Below, one piece after another: positions 6,082-7,352 of a stretch of DNA of 7,352 nt. Location of the stretch: positions 1 through 7,352 of the forward strand of contig CALFBL010000308.1 in NCBI GenBank assembly GCA_937951695.1. The letters run 5' to 3'. The notes beneath the pieces were generated by a model, which saw only the letters and a program-made list of their open reading frames with translations, searched no databases and was not told the origin of the DNA. This DNA comes from an uncultured Granulosicoccaceae bacterium. GTDB taxonomy: Bacteria; Pseudomonadota; Gammaproteobacteria; Granulosicoccales; Granulosicoccaceae. Position 1 is the stretch's first letter, and the number at the start of each line of letters is the position of its first letter. The translations under genes and the position numbers were made by a program.

Positions 6082-7089
6082 ATGCTTCGTTTCTTTGGAT
6101 GGACCTTCTTACTCCTACTAGTTGCCGTTGGTGGTCTTGTGTTGTGGGGCTGGAATGATTATCAAATGTTTCTGAAACAAGAACGCCGCATCCCGGAATC
6201 CGCCCGATCGTTTACCGTGGAAAGCGGGTGGTCGGCCAAGCGTGTTGCGAACGAGCTAACCTCGTTGAGGGTGATCGACAAACCATACTGGTTTGAACTA
6301 TACGCACGACAAACCGGCTTGGCACCGTCGATAAAGTCGGGTGAATTTAACTTGCCCGCCGCGGCCGACGTACCCGCTTTACTGGCTATATTGGTCGATG
6401 GTAAAACCATTCAGTATTCGCACACCATCATTGAAGGCAGCAATTGGCGAGATGTGCGTGAGCGCTTAGCCGAGGACGAAGATCTGGTGCAAACCATCGG
6501 CGACACCAGTGACGATGAACTGATGACGCAACTTGGGCTGGACGGGCAGCACCCTGAAGGTCTTTTCTTCTCCGATACCTATGCGTTTCCGCGCAACACC
6601 ACGGATGTGGCCTATTTAAAACGCGCCAATGAGATGTTGCAACGCGTGCTTGCCGAAGAATGGGAAGCTCGTGACGAGGGCCTGCCGTACAAGAGCCCTT
6701 ACGAAGCCCTGGTGCTTGCCTCCATCGTTGAAAAAGAGACAGCCGTTGCTGAAGAACGCCCCATGATTGCCGGGGTGTTTGTCTCGCGTTTGGATTTAGG
6801 TATGCGCTTGCAAACCGACCCCACCGTTATTTATGGCATCGGCCCATCCTTTGATGGCGATATTCGGCGCAAAGATTTAACCACCGACACCCCGTACAAC
6901 ACCTACACCCGAGGCGGGCTGCCGCCCACGCCGATTGCTATGGTGGGCCGCGCAGCGATCAATGCCGTGATGCACCCCGAGAGCACGACGGCTTTGTATT
7001 TTGTCTCGCGCGGTGACGGTACGCATAAATTCTCAGAGACCGTAGAAGAGCACAACGCTGCGGTTCGTAAATACCAGTTGAATCGATAG
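6082..7089 (+). CDS. mltG: Endolytic murein transglycosylase MltG (YceG-like)
   Basis: MltG is an inner-membrane lytic transglycosylase that cuts nascent peptidoglycan glycan strands, probably setting where chain elongation ends. The protein has 335 residues (E. coli 340). A single membrane anchor lies near residues 5-23 (hydrophobic WTFLLLLVAVGGLVLWGW). It is followed by a periplasmic LysM-like part (about 40-110) and the YceG catalytic domain. The catalytic Glu217 sits in LASIVEKET, aligning with E. coli Glu218. Also visible are RLQTDPTVIYG (242-252), YNTY and GLPPTPI (272-285), and the C-terminal YFVSRGDGTHKFSET. It begins 6 nt after fabF without a clear Shine-Dalgarno sequence, which suggests re-initiation by ribosomes leaving fabF. 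Its TAG stop shares one base with the tmk GTG start. The fabF-mltG-tmk order is widely conserved in gammaproteobacteria, normally with pabC after fabF. Confidence 0.96.
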   Translation: MLRFFGWTFLLLLVAVGGLVLWGWNDYQMFLKQERRIPESARSFTVESGWSAKRVANELTSLRVIDKPYWFELYARQTGLAPSIKSGEFNLPAAADVPALLAILVDGKTIQYSHTIIEGSNWRDVRERLAEDEDLVQTIGDTSDDELMTQLGLDGQHPEGLFFSDTYAFPRNTTDVAYLKRANEMLQRVLAEEWEARDEGLPYKSPYEALVLASIVEKETAVAEERPMIAGVFVSRLDLGMRLQTDPTVIYGIGPSFDGDIRRKDLTTDTPYNTYTRGGLPPTPIAMVGRAAINAVMHPESTTALYFVSRGDGTHKFSETVEEHNAAVRKYQLNR

Positions 7090-7352
7090 TGAGCGGAAGC
7101 GCGCGATTTATATCCTTGGAAGGCCTGGAAGGGGTGGGTAAGACTACAAACCTTACATTTATCAAAGAGGTGATTGAACGCGCTGGCCATGAACTGGTGG
7201 TCACGCGCGAGCCGGGTGGTACCGAGCTTTGCAGGACTTTCGAGGCAAATCCGTGACGCAGAAAGATCGAACAACGCACACTTCGCCGCCGTACCGGACA
7301 GACCTCCTCGCGCATTTCATGGTCGTAACCCACGTCTAGAAGTGTACGACAG
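7089..7352 (+). pseudogene. tmk: Thymidylate kinase Tmk, partial and frame-disrupted at window end
   Basis: Tmk phosphorylates dTMP to dTDP for DNA synthesis. The GTG at 7089 overlaps the mltG stop by one base (TAGTG). The first 47 codons are convincing: RFISLEG strand, P-loop GLEGVGKTT (residues 12-20) and the DR(E)-type loop TREPGGTEL (39-47). Directly after this the frame fails. It reads CRTFEANP and stops at 7254-7256, whereas Tmk should continue for about 150 more residues. Pieces of the expected continuation seem to survive in other frames, such as FAA (7282-7290, +1 frame) where family members have FAAR. The distance from PGGTEL to this point is about 35 nt shorter than in E. coli. Several small indels close together next to the sequence end point to poor-quality sequence more than to real gene loss, since Tmk is normally essential. 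A true pseudogene or an assembly junction near 7230 cannot be excluded. Confidence 0.75.

Noticed and set aside
1..7352. Possible mobile element, defence island or other new accessory system
   Set aside because: All coding sequence belongs to well-known core families on one strand. There are no transposase or integrase genes, direct-repeat arrays or unexplained long ORFs.

Overview
The window is a dense run of housekeeping genes, all on the + strand, that looks like a moderately GC-rich gammaproteobacterium. The reasons are: an acyl carrier protein almost identical to the enterobacterial one; the order fabD-fabG-acpP-fabF-mltG-tmk, which is the core of the classic gammaproteobacterial fatty-acid cluster; an NAD+-dependent DNA ligase; and a DapB with the usual proteobacterial active-site signature. 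I cannot name the genus. The unusual flanking genes suggest a lineage away from Escherichia and Pseudomonas. I see no mobile elements, CRISPR arrays, RNA genes or defence genes.

Layout. 1-1620 is the 3' part of ligA; the adenylated-lysine domain lies before the window. 1621-1705 is an 85-nt gap with a weak promoter-like sequence. 1706-2512 is dapB (lysine/diaminopimelate synthesis). 2545-3498 is fabD, overlapping fabG (3495-4241) by 4 nt. 4242-4471 is a 230-nt leader that probably gives acpP its own transcription start. acpP (4472-4711) is followed by a strong hairpin (4733-4760), then fabF (4828-6075) and mltG (6082-7089). The start of tmk follows from 7089; its reading frame breaks after about 47 codons in the last 125 nt of the window.

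How the genes work together. FabD loads malonyl groups on AcpP, FabF condenses malonyl-AcpP with the growing acyl-AcpP, and FabG reduces the resulting 3-ketoacyl-AcpP. These are the core of type II fatty-acid synthesis, feeding membrane phospholipids and lipid A. DapB supplies diaminopimelate for peptidoglycan and MltG trims nascent peptidoglycan strands, so the segment joins membrane and wall synthesis with DNA metabolism (LigA, Tmk).

What stands out is arrangement, not new protein families. dapB takes the place normally held by rpmF-plsX-fabH upstream of fabD, pabC is missing between fabF and mltG, there are structured elements around acpP, and tmk is degraded at the window edge, probably by sequence error. 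I did not find a convincing previously undescribed system.
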